Assembly: GCF_015693305.1 (NCBI RefSeq)
Contig: NZ_CP065138.1
Location: forward strand, 2,108,001-2,172,000
Length of the DNA: 64,000 nt
Direction: 5' to 3'
Source of the DNA: Sphingobium sp. Cam5-1
GTDB taxonomy: Bacteria; Pseudomonadota; Alphaproteobacteria; Sphingomonadales; Sphingomonadaceae
In this document: piece after piece, positions 1 through 7,651 of the stretch
How positions within the stretch are numbered: the stretch's first letter is position 1
Layout: every line of letters begins with the position of its first letter
Notes under the pieces: model-generated
Seen by the model: only the letters and a program-made list of their open reading frames with translations
What the model was told of the DNA's origin: nothing
The model's database searches: none
Made by a program: the position numbers and the translations under genes

Positions 1-72
1 GCACTGATGACCGAAAAGGGTCTGTACGCGAGGTTGGCAAACCTTCAGTTTCAGGATGCGCCAGCGGCCTGA
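1..72 (+). CDS. C-terminal end of an ABC-type exporter (partial)
   Basis: The first 23 codons visible, in frame from base 1 to a TGA at 70-72, read ALMTEKGLYARLANLQFQ followed by DAPAA. The G-L-Y-A-R-L-x-x-L-Q-F pattern is what normally ends fused permease/ATPase exporters of the MsbA/lipid-exporter type, after the ATPase domain. Only this tail lies in the window, so the family call is by resemblance of a short terminal motif and is not secure. It converges on the PilZ gene on the other strand. Confidence 0.5.
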   Translation, partial: ALMTEKGLYARLANLQFQDAPAA

Positions 73-96
73 GGCTGATCGGCCTTCAAAGCTGTT

Positions 97-414
97 TTAT
101 CCGCTGATCCTGACAATATGATCAAGTATGGCGGGGTGCAGGGGCCGTTCGAACCGGCAACCTGCCTCATGTCCTCGTGTCCAGAGGACTTGAGCGCGTC
201 GTCCTTCGAATCCGGGCAGCATGACCCAGAGGGAATCACCTGCGGCCAGCTTCATAAAGCTCTGCAGGAGGAAGCCATGAACAGACAAGTCGGCGACGCT
301 GCTCTTGAACCAGTTCTCGCTTGGCCGCCTCACCTTGACGGGCACCTGAACATAGCGCCGATCAGTCTGGCGACCGCTCTTTTGGTTCAGGTCCATGTGC
401 AATTCAGCGCCCAT
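97..414 (-). CDS. PilZ domain protein, putative c-di-GMP receptor
   Basis: This 105-residue protein is essentially one PilZ domain. The N-terminal RQTDRRYVQVPVKV supplies the RxxxR c-di-GMP-binding motif, and DLSVHGF about 25 residues later is the (D/N)xSxxG motif. The rest alternates short beta strands, ending with a cysteine-containing GCRFERP turn. PilZ proteins bind cyclic di-GMP and change motility, polysaccharide or other envelope functions; the target here cannot be told from neighbours. Codon 7 is also ATG, so the start may be 18 bp downstream. A GGDEF cyclase is encoded about 7 kb away. Confidence 0.82.
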   Translation of the reverse strand: MGAELHMDLNQKSGRQTDRRYVQVPVKVRRPSENWFKSSVADLSVHGFLLQSFMKLAAGDSLWVMLPGFEGRRAQVLWTRGHEAGCRFERPLHPAILDHIVRISG

Positions 415-601
415 GATCAGATGCGTTCCTTTGGATGGAACATCTCACATTAGGGTTAAGGAACCATTGAGGCAGTGGACCAAAAAAAGGGCCGCCGAAG
501 CGACCCCGTAGATAACCAAAAGCTGATTGCGTCACCCCAGCCCGCGCCCGGAAACGGGAAGTCGAACATTCCCGGCCAGACGGCGGCGGCGTAGCCAGCT
601 C

Positions 602-1024
602 TTAGAAGTTTCCATATTGTTCATTGCCTACGAAGCCAAGCTTCGTGACGCCAGCGCGCTTGATCTCGGCCAAAACCTGATCAACGACGACATAGCGGGT
701 CGCGGCATCGGGCTGGAACTGCAGTTCGGGTTCGACCGGCAACCGCAGCGACTGCTGCAGATACTGACGCAGGGTCAGAAGGTCGATGGCCGAACCGTTC
801 CAGGTGATAATTCCGCCAGCATCAATCGCAACCTTGTTCTTGACAGGGTCGATGACGCTGTCAGTCGGTGGCGCATTCTGCGGTAGGTCGATCTTGACCG
901 CGTGGGTCTGGATCGGAATCGTGATGATGAACATGATGAGGAGAACGAGCATGACGTCGATCAACGGCGTCGTGTTCATGTCCATCATCGGCTCGCCATC
1001 ATCTTTTCCGGCGCTCATTGCCAT
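602..1024 (-). CDS. exbD: ExbD/TolR family biopolymer transport protein (second copy)
   Basis: A 140-residue ExbD: a short cytoplasmic N-terminus, one transmembrane helix (about residues 17-42, NTTPLIDVMLVLL) and a periplasmic domain. Asp23 in the helix is the conserved proton-path carboxylate. It is the last gene of the tonB-exbB-exbD-exbD operon, 20 bp downstream of the other exbD, and shares its MAMS...NTTPL start. ExbB/ExbD harvest proton motive force and pass it to TonB. Two tandem exbD genes are known from xanthomonads and sphingomonads; in Xanthomonas the second is needed for only some functions, so a specialised role is possible here. Confidence 0.93.
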   Translation of the reverse strand: MAMSAGKDDGEPMMDMNTTPLIDVMLVLLIMFIITIPIQTHAVKIDLPQNAPPTDSVIDPVKNKVAIDAGGIITWNGSAIDLLTLRQYLQQSLRLPVEPELQFQPDAATRYVVVDQVLAEIKRAGVTKLGFVGNEQYGNF

Positions 1025-1044
1025 GGGGCGATACTCCTAAAAAC

Positions 1045-1533
1045 TTAGAGCCGCTGCACATTCGTGCCCGGTTCGGGCTCCGAAATGAAGCCGACCTTCG
1101 GGAAACCGGCGCGCTGCATCGTATAGATGGTGCCGCCGATGCACCGGTATGGGGTATTGATGTCCCCACGAATATGCACTTCCGGCAGATCTTCAGGCGT
1201 CATATTTTCAACGCCACCTGCCTTCTTGATGTCCGCCTCGAGCTTCGCGACCGCGCGGTCGAGCAGTTCGTCCGAAGACACCCTGGTCAGGTTCCAGTAA
1301 ACCGCGCAGCTGCCGTCCTTGGCCTGCGTGATCGACAGCGAGACATTCTCCGGCTTCGTTGTCGTCGGCTCGAATGCGACCTTGGGGAGTTGTAGCTGAA
1401 CCGTCTGGACGACGACCGGAACTGCGATGAGGAAGATGATGAGCAACACCAGCATGACGTCGACGAGCGGCGTCGTGTTGATGTCGGACATCGGCCTGTC
1501 TTCACCGCCGTCGGAGCCAACACTCATTGCCAT
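1045..1533 (-). CDS. exbD: ExbD/TolR family biopolymer transport protein (first copy)
   Basis: A 162-residue ExbD with the single membrane helix at about residues 19-42 (TPLVDVMLVLL, proton-path Asp25) and a periplasmic domain carrying two cysteines (GSCAV and YRCIG) that the second copy lacks; they could form a disulfide. It lies between exbB and the second exbD in the same orientation. The protein works in the ExbB-ExbD motor in the inner membrane, powering TonB-dependent outer membrane uptake. The two ExbDs are clearly diverged in the periplasmic part while nearly identical in the helix. Confidence 0.93.
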   Translation of the reverse strand: MAMSVGSDGGEDRPMSDINTTPLVDVMLVLLIIFLIAVPVVVQTVQLQLPKVAFEPTTTKPENVSLSITQAKDGSCAVYWNLTRVSSDELLDRAVAKLEADIKKAGGVENMTPEDLPEVHIRGDINTPYRCIGGTIYTMQRAGFPKVGFISEPEPGTNVQRL

Positions 1534-1645
1534 TGATAATTTCCTAACATGCGTGTCGATGGCGCCCCGTTATTCGGGACCCAGGCCGGTGGGGAAGCAG
1601 CGGTCGCAGCCGTCCACTAACCCCCACACCGGCTCCCTGACCCAA

Positions 1646-2410
1646 TCAGGCCTTGGTCGGAGCAGCAGCCGTCTTGGCGGCAGGCGCAGCCGGGGCAGTC
1701 GCGAACGAAGGCTTAACAGCACCGTTCGACACCAGGTGAGCCAGCAGATCGACGGTGAAGCCATTCAGCTGTTCAGCGATCGACTTGTTGCGACGCTGCA
1801 GGAAGTTGTAGGCAAGCACGGCGGGAACGGCCACGGCCAGACCCAGCGCGGTCATGATCAGAGCTTCACCGACCGGACCGGCAACGGCGTCGATCGAGGC
1901 CTGACCGGCAGCGCCGATCTTGATGAGCGCGCGATAGATGCCGATAACCGTACCGAACAGACCGATGAACGGCGAGGTCGCACCGACGGTCGCGAGGAAC
2001 GCCAGACCGCCGCCCAGCTTCGAGTTGATCGAGGCTTCCGAACGGGCAAGCGAACCGTGCAGCCAGTCATGTGCTTCGACCGGATCGGTCAGCTTGGTGT
2101 GTTCTTCCTGAGCCTTAATACCGTCATCGACGATCTGCTTGTAGGCCGAGTTCTTTTCAAGCTTGGCCGAACCTTCCTTGAGGGTCGGGGCGCGCCAGAA
2201 GGTTGCACGAACCTTCTTGCCCTGATTGAGAACCTTCTGCTGTTCGATCAGCTTGGTGAACAGAATGTAGAATGTGCCTACCGACATCGCGCAAAGGATG
2301 AGGAACACGGTCCAGGCGATGGTGCCGCCCTGCTCCAGGGCTTCCATCAGGCCGTAAGGATTTGCCGATTTCGGCGCGGCCGCGGCTGCGAGATACATCA
2401 ACATTTTCAA
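1646..2410 (-). CDS. exbB: ExbB/MotA/TolQ proton channel family protein
   Basis: A 254-residue inner-membrane protein with three helices: near residues 30-52 (TIAWTVFLILCAM), 135-160 (the GATSPFIGLFGTVIGI signature of the MotA/TolQ/ExbB family) and 180-210 (GEALIMTALGLAVAVPAVLAYN). The cytoplasmic loop between helices 1 and 2 is long, as usual for ExbB. The C-terminus ends in an Ala/Pro/Lys-rich tail. It forms the pentameric proton channel that surrounds ExbD. It lies between tonB and exbD, all on the minus strand and almost certainly co-transcribed. Confidence 0.94.
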   Translation of the reverse strand: MKMLMYLAAAAAPKSANPYGLMEALEQGGTIAWTVFLILCAMSVGTFYILFTKLIEQQKVLNQGKKVRATFWRAPTLKEGSAKLEKNSAYKQIVDDGIKAQEEHTKLTDPVEAHDWLHGSLARSEASINSKLGGGLAFLATVGATSPFIGLFGTVIGIYRALIKIGAAGQASIDAVAGPVGEALIMTALGLAVAVPAVLAYNFLQRRNKSIAEQLNGFTVDLLAHLVSNGAVKPSFATAPAAPAAKTAAAPTKA

Positions 2411-2475
2411 GACTTCCCTCTCAAAAGGATCAATAAAAGGGGAAGGCGGCAGCGGCGCCAGCCTTCCCGTTACAA

Positions 2476-3132
2476 TTATTCAGGCAGTCGCCAGGTGATG
2501 CGACCATTATAGGTATCCGACATCGGGCCACCCCCGGCTGCCGTGGCCGGCTTGAACCTTGCGCGGCGCGGCAGGAGACGGCAGGTCGCCTCATCGAGAT
2601 CGGCATGACCGGTCGAAGAGGTGATGGTGCAGCTTGTGACGCGGCCGTCAGGGCCGATCTCAAGCCGGAAACCCGCTGTACCCGAACGCTCTTCACGCTG
2701 CGCGCGGCTCGGATAGTCCGCATCGCTAAGCCAGCTGCCGGGCGCACTACGCGGCGTAGCGCGCGAAGCGGGCACTGCCGGTGGTGGTGGCGGTGGTGGC
2801 GGTGGAGCAGCAACCGGAACCGGATTGAAAACCGGCGGCGGCGTACGCACCGTGGCAATGGCCGGCGCGGGGGCTGGCGTCTGGACGATCGGCGGGGGCG
2901 CGACCACTGGCGGCGGCTCGACCGGCTGGTCTGGCGGCGGTGGCGGCGGCTCCTCATCCGGTGGCGGCGGTTCCTCCTTCACGTCGATCACGTTCAGCTG
3001 TTCCGCCGCCTTTTTGACATATTTCATGCCAAGGCCGGTAACAAAGGCATAACCCAGAACAGCGTGAATCAGGGCGACGATGACGATCGAGATCGTACGA
3101 CTCGATCCTTGCGAGTGGTCAGCATAGGCCAT
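2476..3132 (-). CDS. tonB: TonB energy transducer
   Basis: A 218-residue TonB: one N-terminal membrane anchor (about residues 13-34, ISIVIVALIHAVLGYAF), a periplasm-spanning proline-rich segment with EPPPPDEEPPPPPPD and repeated Pro-Val-Ala blocks, and a C-terminal TonB domain containing YPSRAQREERSG and ending YNGRITWRLPE. It carries energy from ExbBD to TonB-dependent receptors. It is first in the operon and divergent from the secreted protein at 3382. AAGGAG lies just upstream of the ATG, and a TATAAC element about 45 bp upstream of the start is a possible -10. Confidence 0.95.
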   Translation of the reverse strand: MAYADHSQGSSRTISIVIVALIHAVLGYAFVTGLGMKYVKKAAEQLNVIDVKEEPPPPDEEPPPPPPDQPVEPPPVVAPPPIVQTPAPAPAIATVRTPPPVFNPVPVAAPPPPPPPPPAVPASRATPRSAPGSWLSDADYPSRAQREERSGTAGFRLEIGPDGRVTSCTITSSTGHADLDEATCRLLPRRARFKPATAAGGGPMSDTYNGRITWRLPE

Positions 3133-3381
3133 TCGGCAACGACACTCCTTAACTCAACTTACCATTGTTATAAGCAAACAAGCCAAAAATGGCCCTAGTT
3201 GACCAGGTCGTCCCTGGCCACCTTTGGCCCCCTTCCGCGCATTTGCTACCGCGCAAACTCCTATCGCGGCGCATCGTGGCACGCAAACGCTTTATCGACA
3301 CGATCATTTCCGATTAGCATTTTAATACAGAATGACTTGCCTGTGACAACATTGTCACGGATGACTTTAGGCAGGACGAAC

Positions 3382-4239
3382 ATGCAAAGAAAATCCTCCA
3401 TGACCTTCAAAACCGCTGTCGCAACATGCCTCATTTTCGCCGCATCTCCGCTGGTTTCAGCGGCCCAGACGAGTGATGGCACAAAGTCCGCCACCCTTTC
3501 CTATGCCGATCTCGCGGATTTGGCAGACGCAGCTCCGCTGGTAGCCGTGGCACGCATCAGCAGCATAATTGCACTACCCGAAAAAACGGTCCAAAATGTG
3601 CCTACCGGTCAAAAACGGGTCTTTGTGGAGGCCGAGGTCACATCGCTGATTCGCGGCGAAGGGGGAATCAGTCCACGCGTTCGCTATCTTTATGATGCGC
3701 CGCTCAATGCTCGCGGAAAGCTTCCCAAGCTGAAGAAAACGCAGGTCATCCTGTTTGCTCGCCCAGGAGGACGGCCGGGAGAAATCCAGCTGGTAGCGGG
3801 CGACGCTCAAATTCCTGCCACGACTGCGGCGATCGAACAGGTGAAGGCCATTCTGTCTGAACTGGTCGCTTCCAGCGCCCCGCCTCGCATCATCGGACCT
3901 GGCGACGCCTTCCACGTCGCAGGAACGGTCGCGGGTGAAGGCGAAACACAGATTTTCCTGCGAACGGCCACGGGGGATCCGGTGTCGCTTTCCATCCTGC
4001 GCCGCCCTGGGCAGCAACCGAAATGGGCCGTTGCCCTGGGCGAAATCGTCGATGAAGCGGCGCGGCCGCCTGCACCAGGAAGCCTTCTCTGGTATCGCCT
4101 GGCTTGCAGCTTGCCGCCCACCCTGCCGGGTTCCTCGGTTCGCGCGCTCGCTCCTGTCGATGCGGAGGCGGCCCGGATCGATTATGCCTTTGTCATCCAG
4201 TCACTCGGCAATTGCGGCCGCACCCGTTCCGCGCGTTGA
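3382..4239 (+). CDS. Secreted protein of unknown function
   Basis: I place the start at the ATG at 3382 because a clear Sec signal peptide follows (MQRKSSMTFKTAV...FAASPLVSAAQ, cleavage probably after VSAA); the reading frame stays open upstream to 3199 but without signal-like sequence. The mature part, about 255 residues, begins with SYADLADLADAAPLVAVARI, has strand-rich blocks about radiating 'RVRYLYDAP' and 'QVILFARPG', and ends with a cysteine-containing SLGNCGRTRSAR. I do not recognise a named domain; similar secreted proteins sit upstream of homoserine dehydrogenase in sphingomonads as far as I remember. A second possible start is the ATG at 3400. Confidence 0.7.
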   Translation: MQRKSSMTFKTAVATCLIFAASPLVSAAQTSDGTKSATLSYADLADLADAAPLVAVARISSIIALPEKTVQNVPTGQKRVFVEAEVTSLIRGEGGISPRVRYLYDAPLNARGKLPKLKKTQVILFARPGGRPGEIQLVAGDAQIPATTAAIEQVKAILSELVASSAPPRIIGPGDAFHVAGTVAGEGETQIFLRTATGDPVSLSILRRPGQQPKWAVALGEIVDEAARPPAPGSLLWYRLACSLPPTLPGSSVRALAPVDAEAARIDYAFVIQSLGNCGRTRSAR

Positions 4240-4335
4240 CGCCACCGAACGGGCCGTCCTTGTCCTTTTTCTTGGACAGCGGCGCGTTGGCGGCTATCAG
4301 CGCGGCATTATATCAGCCTGAGGACAGCCACTATC

Positions 4336-5640
4336 ATGACCAATCTTCACCGCCATGCCCCGCTGCGCGTCGCGCTTGTCGGCCTTGGCACGGTGGGCGG
4401 TGGCGTGATCCGGCTGTTGCAGACAAATGCAGACCTGATCGCGCGTCGCGCTGGCTGCCCGATTCAGATCGTCGCCATTTCCGCGCGTGACCGCAACAAG
4501 GACCGGGGCGTGGACCTGTCGCCCTATGAGTGGGTGGACGACATGACCACCCTGCCCGTCCGCGACGATATAGATGTCGTGGTGGAACTGATCGGCGGCG
4601 CCGACGGCCCCGCGCTCACCCTCGCCCGGCAGTGTCTTTCGGCCGGCAAGCCGTTCGTCACGGCCAACAAGGCCATGCTGGCCCATCACGGCCTTGACCT
4701 CGCCACGCTGGCGGAGAAAGCTGGCATCGCCCTCAAATATGAAGCTGCCGTTGCCGGGGGTATTCCGGTCATCAAGGGCCTGCGCGAAGGCGCCGCCGCC
4801 AATGAGATCAGCCGCGTCTATGGCATCCTCAACGGCACCTGCAACTACATCCTGACCACGATGGAAAAGGAAGGACGCGGTTTCGACGATGTGCTGAAGG
4901 AAGCGCAGGAACTGGGCTATGCCGAAGCGGACCCGAGCTTCGACATCGACGGTGTCGATGCCGCGCACAAGCTGACCATTCTTGCCAGCCTCTCTTTCGG
5001 CACGGAGCTGGACTTTGGCAGTGTAGCGGTAACGGGCATCCGCCACGTCATCGCCGCTGACATCGCCGAAGCAGCGGCTATGGGTTATCGCATTCGCCTG
5101 GTCGGGATGGCCGAAAATGGGCCGGGCGGCTTATTCCAGCGCGTTCACCCCATGCTCGTCCCCCTCGACCATCCGCTCGCTCACGTCGATGGCTCGCTCA
5201 ACGCTGTTGTGGCCGAAGGCAATTTCGTCGGCCGCCTTTTCTTCCAGGGCCGGGGCGCGGGCGATGGCCCAACGGCATCGGCCGTGGTCGCAGATCTGAT
5301 CGATGTCGCGCGCGATGAATATGGCGACGCCTTGGCAATGCCGGTAGCGGCATTGGCGCGGCAACCGGCAGCGGACGCGGGCGCGCGGATCGGCCGCAGC
5401 TATCTGCGCTTTAAGGTACAGGACCGCCCAGGCGTCCTTGCCGAGATTGCCGCCGCGACGCGCGACGCCGGTGTGTCGATCGAAAGCATGATCCAGCGCG
5501 GCGCAAGCCATGATGACAGCGTGCTGATGGCGATCGTCACCCATGCCGGGGAAGAGCGCTGCGTTCTCGACACGCTTCGGCGGCTCGCGGGATCGGACAG
5601 CCTGCTCCAGGCTCCGATGGTCATGCATATTCTCGACTGA
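4336..5640 (+). CDS. hom: Homoserine dehydrogenase
   Basis: A 434-residue enzyme that reduces aspartate semialdehyde to homoserine, the branch point to threonine and methionine. Residues 11-25 hold the Rossmann GLGTVGGG nucleotide motif. ITANKAML-type sequence (VTANKAMLAHHG) and GGIPVIKGLREG with NGTCNYILTTME are the catalytic/substrate signatures, and YAEADPSFDIDGVDAAHKLTILA is the family block. Residues about 350-430 form a C-terminal ACT domain (FKVQDRPGVLAEIAAATRD), the expected allosteric site for threonine. Full-length and monofunctional, with no aspartokinase fusion. The same strand continues to glpX, a neighbour pairing common in sphingomonads. Confidence 0.96.
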   Translation: MTNLHRHAPLRVALVGLGTVGGGVIRLLQTNADLIARRAGCPIQIVAISARDRNKDRGVDLSPYEWVDDMTTLPVRDDIDVVVELIGGADGPALTLARQCLSAGKPFVTANKAMLAHHGLDLATLAEKAGIALKYEAAVAGGIPVIKGLREGAAANEISRVYGILNGTCNYILTTMEKEGRGFDDVLKEAQELGYAEADPSFDIDGVDAAHKLTILASLSFGTELDFGSVAVTGIRHVIAADIAEAAAMGYRIRLVGMAENGPGGLFQRVHPMLVPLDHPLAHVDGSLNAVVAEGNFVGRLFFQGRGAGDGPTASAVVADLIDVARDEYGDALAMPVAALARQPAADAGARIGRSYLRFKVQDRPGVLAEIAAATRDAGVSIESMIQRGASHDDSVLMAIVTHAGEERCVLDTLRRLAGSDSLLQAPMVMHILD

Positions 5641-5653
5641 AAATCGCTGCCAT

Positions 5654-5962
5654 TTAACGAGGCGCGAAGCTGCGCATCAAAGTCTCGCGCAAAGGTTCGC
5701 CAAGTTTGAACACGCGCAGACGGGCTTGCTTGGGGCAACCCATGTTGCCGATTATCCGGCACGGCCGCGCGTCGAAGCGATAGGCGCTCATCTTGTTGTC
5801 CGCGCGTCTTGCGCTGCCTTCCAACGGCAGGCGGCTTGAAGTCGGCCGACCGGACATGCACAGCGTCGGCACGGCCTGGCACGGCGCTGCCTTAGCTGGG
5901 ATAGGTTGAGAAGGATGAGCCGCTGAATGAACGAGGCTGGCAGCAAGCAGCGCGGCGATCAT
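5654..5962 (-). CDS. Small secreted protein of unknown function
   Basis: A 102-residue ORF with a short signal peptide (MIAALLAASLVHSAAHPSQ) and four cysteines in the mature part (CQAVPTLC, CRIIGNMGC), which could form two disulfides. The conserved-looking C-terminal section SAYRFDARPCRIIGN...LFKLGEPLRE suggests a small periplasmic module. An AAGGGG ribosome site lies about 8 bp before the ATG. It is convergent with hom (14 bp between stops) and divergent from glpX. I do not recognise the family; a real gene is favoured by the signal peptide, the SD and the paired cysteines. Confidence 0.6.
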   Translation of the reverse strand: MIAALLAASLVHSAAHPSQPIPAKAAPCQAVPTLCMSGRPTSSRLPLEGSARRADNKMSAYRFDARPCRIIGNMGCPKQARLRVFKLGEPLRETLMRSFAPR

Positions 5963-6119
5963 TATTTCGACCCCTTGTCATTGTTGGCATTTTAACGCCA
6001 CAGACGACCTTCCGTTGCATTGGCGCCGCGAAAAGCAGGCTGAGGCCGGGTGGATGGCTCGACAAGGCGGGGATGACCTCCTATCGCGCTGATCACAAAG
6101 AGACAGCAGAGGGATTATC

Positions 6120-7103
6120 ATGGTGCAGGCTAGCTCAGTTCTCGATCGTGTCCTGGTGCTTGAGATGGTGCGTGTCACCGAAGCGGCCGCCATCGCCGCC
6201 TCGAAGCTGATTGGACGCGGCGACGAAAAGGCGGCTGACGCTGCCGCTGTCGAAGCGATGCGCATGGCATTCAACGACCTCTATATGGATGGCACCGTCG
6301 TCATCGGCGAAGGCGAACGCGACGAAGCGCCGATGCTCTACATCGGTGAGAAGGTCGGCAACGCGATCGGATCAGGCCCGAAGATCGACATCGCCCTCGA
6401 TCCGCTGGAAGGGACGACGATCACGGCCAAGGCCGGTCCCAACGCGCTGGCGGTTCTCGCCATTTCGGAAGAAGGCGGCTTGCTGAACGCGCCCGACGTT
6501 TACATGGAAAAGCTGGCGGTGGGACCGGGCTATCCCGATGGCATCATCGACCTCAACCGGCCGGTGAGAGAGAATGTCGAAGCGGTGGCGAAGGCAAAGG
6601 GCGTTCATCCCCATGAGATCATCGTCTGCGTTCTCGACCGCCCCCGGCATGAAAAGCTGATCGCCGAACTGCGCGCGATCGGATGCGGCATCATGCTGAT
6701 CCCCGACGGCGACGTCGCCGGCGTGATCGCGACCACTGATCCGGAAACGAATATCGATATCTATATGGGTTCGGGCGGGGCGCCTGAAGGCGTGCTGGCG
6801 TGCGCGGCTCTGCGCTGCGTCGGCGGTCAGTTCAAGGGCAAGCTGCTGTTCCGCAATGACGACGAACGGGCGCGCGCGTTCAAGTGGGGCATCACCGATC
6901 TCGACAAGGTTTATGACCTTAAGGAGCTGGCCAAGGGCGACTGCATCTTCGCGGCGACCGGCGTCACCGACGGCTCCCTGCTCGCAGGCGTCAAGCGGCT
7001 GCCCGGCGGCAAGCTGACCACCGATAGCGTCGTGATGCGCGCCAGCACCGGGACGGTTCGTTGGGTGAAGGGCGAGCATCATTTGGACAGGAAGCATTTC
7101 TGA
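6120..7103 (+). CDS. glpX: Fructose-1,6-bisphosphatase, class II (GlpX type)
   Basis: A 327-residue Li+-sensitive, Mn-dependent phosphatase removing the C1 phosphate of fructose 1,6-bisphosphate in gluconeogenesis (and possibly sedoheptulose bisphosphate). Signatures: DGTVVIGEGERDEAPMLYIG near residues 57-76 and DIALDPLEGTT near residues 91-101, the metal-binding DPxEGT site; MGSGGAPEGVLACAAL is the late family block. Length is normal for the family. The ATG follows AGAGGGA. It is followed 21 bp downstream by a perfect intrinsic terminator, so it ends a transcript that may start at hom. Confidence 0.96.
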   Translation: MVQASSVLDRVLVLEMVRVTEAAAIAASKLIGRGDEKAADAAAVEAMRMAFNDLYMDGTVVIGEGERDEAPMLYIGEKVGNAIGSGPKIDIALDPLEGTTITAKAGPNALAVLAISEEGGLLNAPDVYMEKLAVGPGYPDGIIDLNRPVRENVEAVAKAKGVHPHEIIVCVLDRPRHEKLIAELRAIGCGIMLIPDGDVAGVIATTDPETNIDIYMGSGGAPEGVLACAALRCVGGQFKGKLLFRNDDERARAFKWGITDLDKVYDLKELAKGDCIFAATGVTDGSLLAGVKRLPGGKLTTDSVVMRASTGTVRWVKGEHHLDRKHF

Positions 7104-7124
7104 CCCGAATATAAGCCGATAACG

Positions 7125-7151
7125 AAAAAGGGGGCTCATGGCCCCCTTTTT
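7125..7151 (+). terminator. Rho-independent terminator of glpX
   Basis: Perfect 11-bp inverted repeat: 7125-7135 (AAAAAGGGGGC) and 7141-7151 (GCCCCCTTTTT) with a 5-base loop. The right arm ends in the T-tract, so it fits termination of glpX on the plus strand. The A-tract on the left would also serve the minus-strand MerC gene ending at 7175, making it bidirectional. Confidence 0.9.
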
Positions 7152-7174
7152 CTATTCGCTCCGGTCAGACTGAC

Positions 7175-7552
7175 TTATCGTCCAGCCCGGTGATTGAGAT
7201 CGTGCCCCAGGGCCAGCGTCACCACGCCAAACAAGGTGTAAGCGCTTTCCTGCCATCCATGATCAAGAGTCATGGCACCCGCCATGATGCCCAGACCCAG
7301 CGAGCCGACGGCCGCTGGCATCATGAAGCCATGTTGCATGGCCCCCTGCCCAAGCGCCACCGCCCCCAGCAGGATAGCGAGCACGAGCCCAACCTCATGG
7401 AAGAGAGGATTTTCAAAAATCCCGCCCGCCGACGCAAGAACGCCAAGCAGCACTGCCGTGCCAATGCAATGCGCGACGCACATGCCCGACAGCGCAATCG
7501 CGATGCGATCGATGCGGCCATTTGACAGGCGGGAGCGGATGCTGGTGGACAT
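7175..7552 (-). CDS. MerC domain membrane protein
   Basis: A small integral membrane protein of about 125 residues. MCVAHCIGTAVLLGVLASAGG matches the start of MerC-type proteins, in which a cysteine near or in the first helix binds Hg(II) or another soft metal; three further hydrophobic stretches follow (HEVGLVLAILLGAVALG, MPAAVGSLGLGIMAG, YTLFGVVTLALGH). The C-terminus is His-rich (GHDLNHRAGR). MerC imports mercuric ion, but isolated chromosomal MerC-domain genes in alphaproteobacteria, with no merR/merA nearby as here, probably have another, unknown role. A GTG three codons upstream is an alternative start. Confidence 0.78.
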   Translation of the reverse strand: MSTSIRSRLSNGRIDRIAIALSGMCVAHCIGTAVLLGVLASAGGIFENPLFHEVGLVLAILLGAVALGQGAMQHGFMMPAAVGSLGLGIMAGAMTLDHGWQESAYTLFGVVTLALGHDLNHRAGR

Positions 7553-7651
7553 GGTGGCCACTACATAGGCCAGACCAGATGAAGTTACAACATATCATCT
7601 GACAAATTCGCCCGGATCAACGATGCATTTTTCCGAAGCCGGGCAGAAGGT

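Noticed and set aside
1427..2512. 361-codon plus-strand ORF opposite exbB/exbD
   Set aside because: It is antisense to three well-supported transport genes, and its protein is Arg/Ser-rich with no domain; long antisense frames are common at this GC content.
4240..4335. A methionine- or SAM-type riboswitch before hom
   Set aside because: Only 96 bases are available and no convincing conserved helices or SAM-II-like pattern could be traced.
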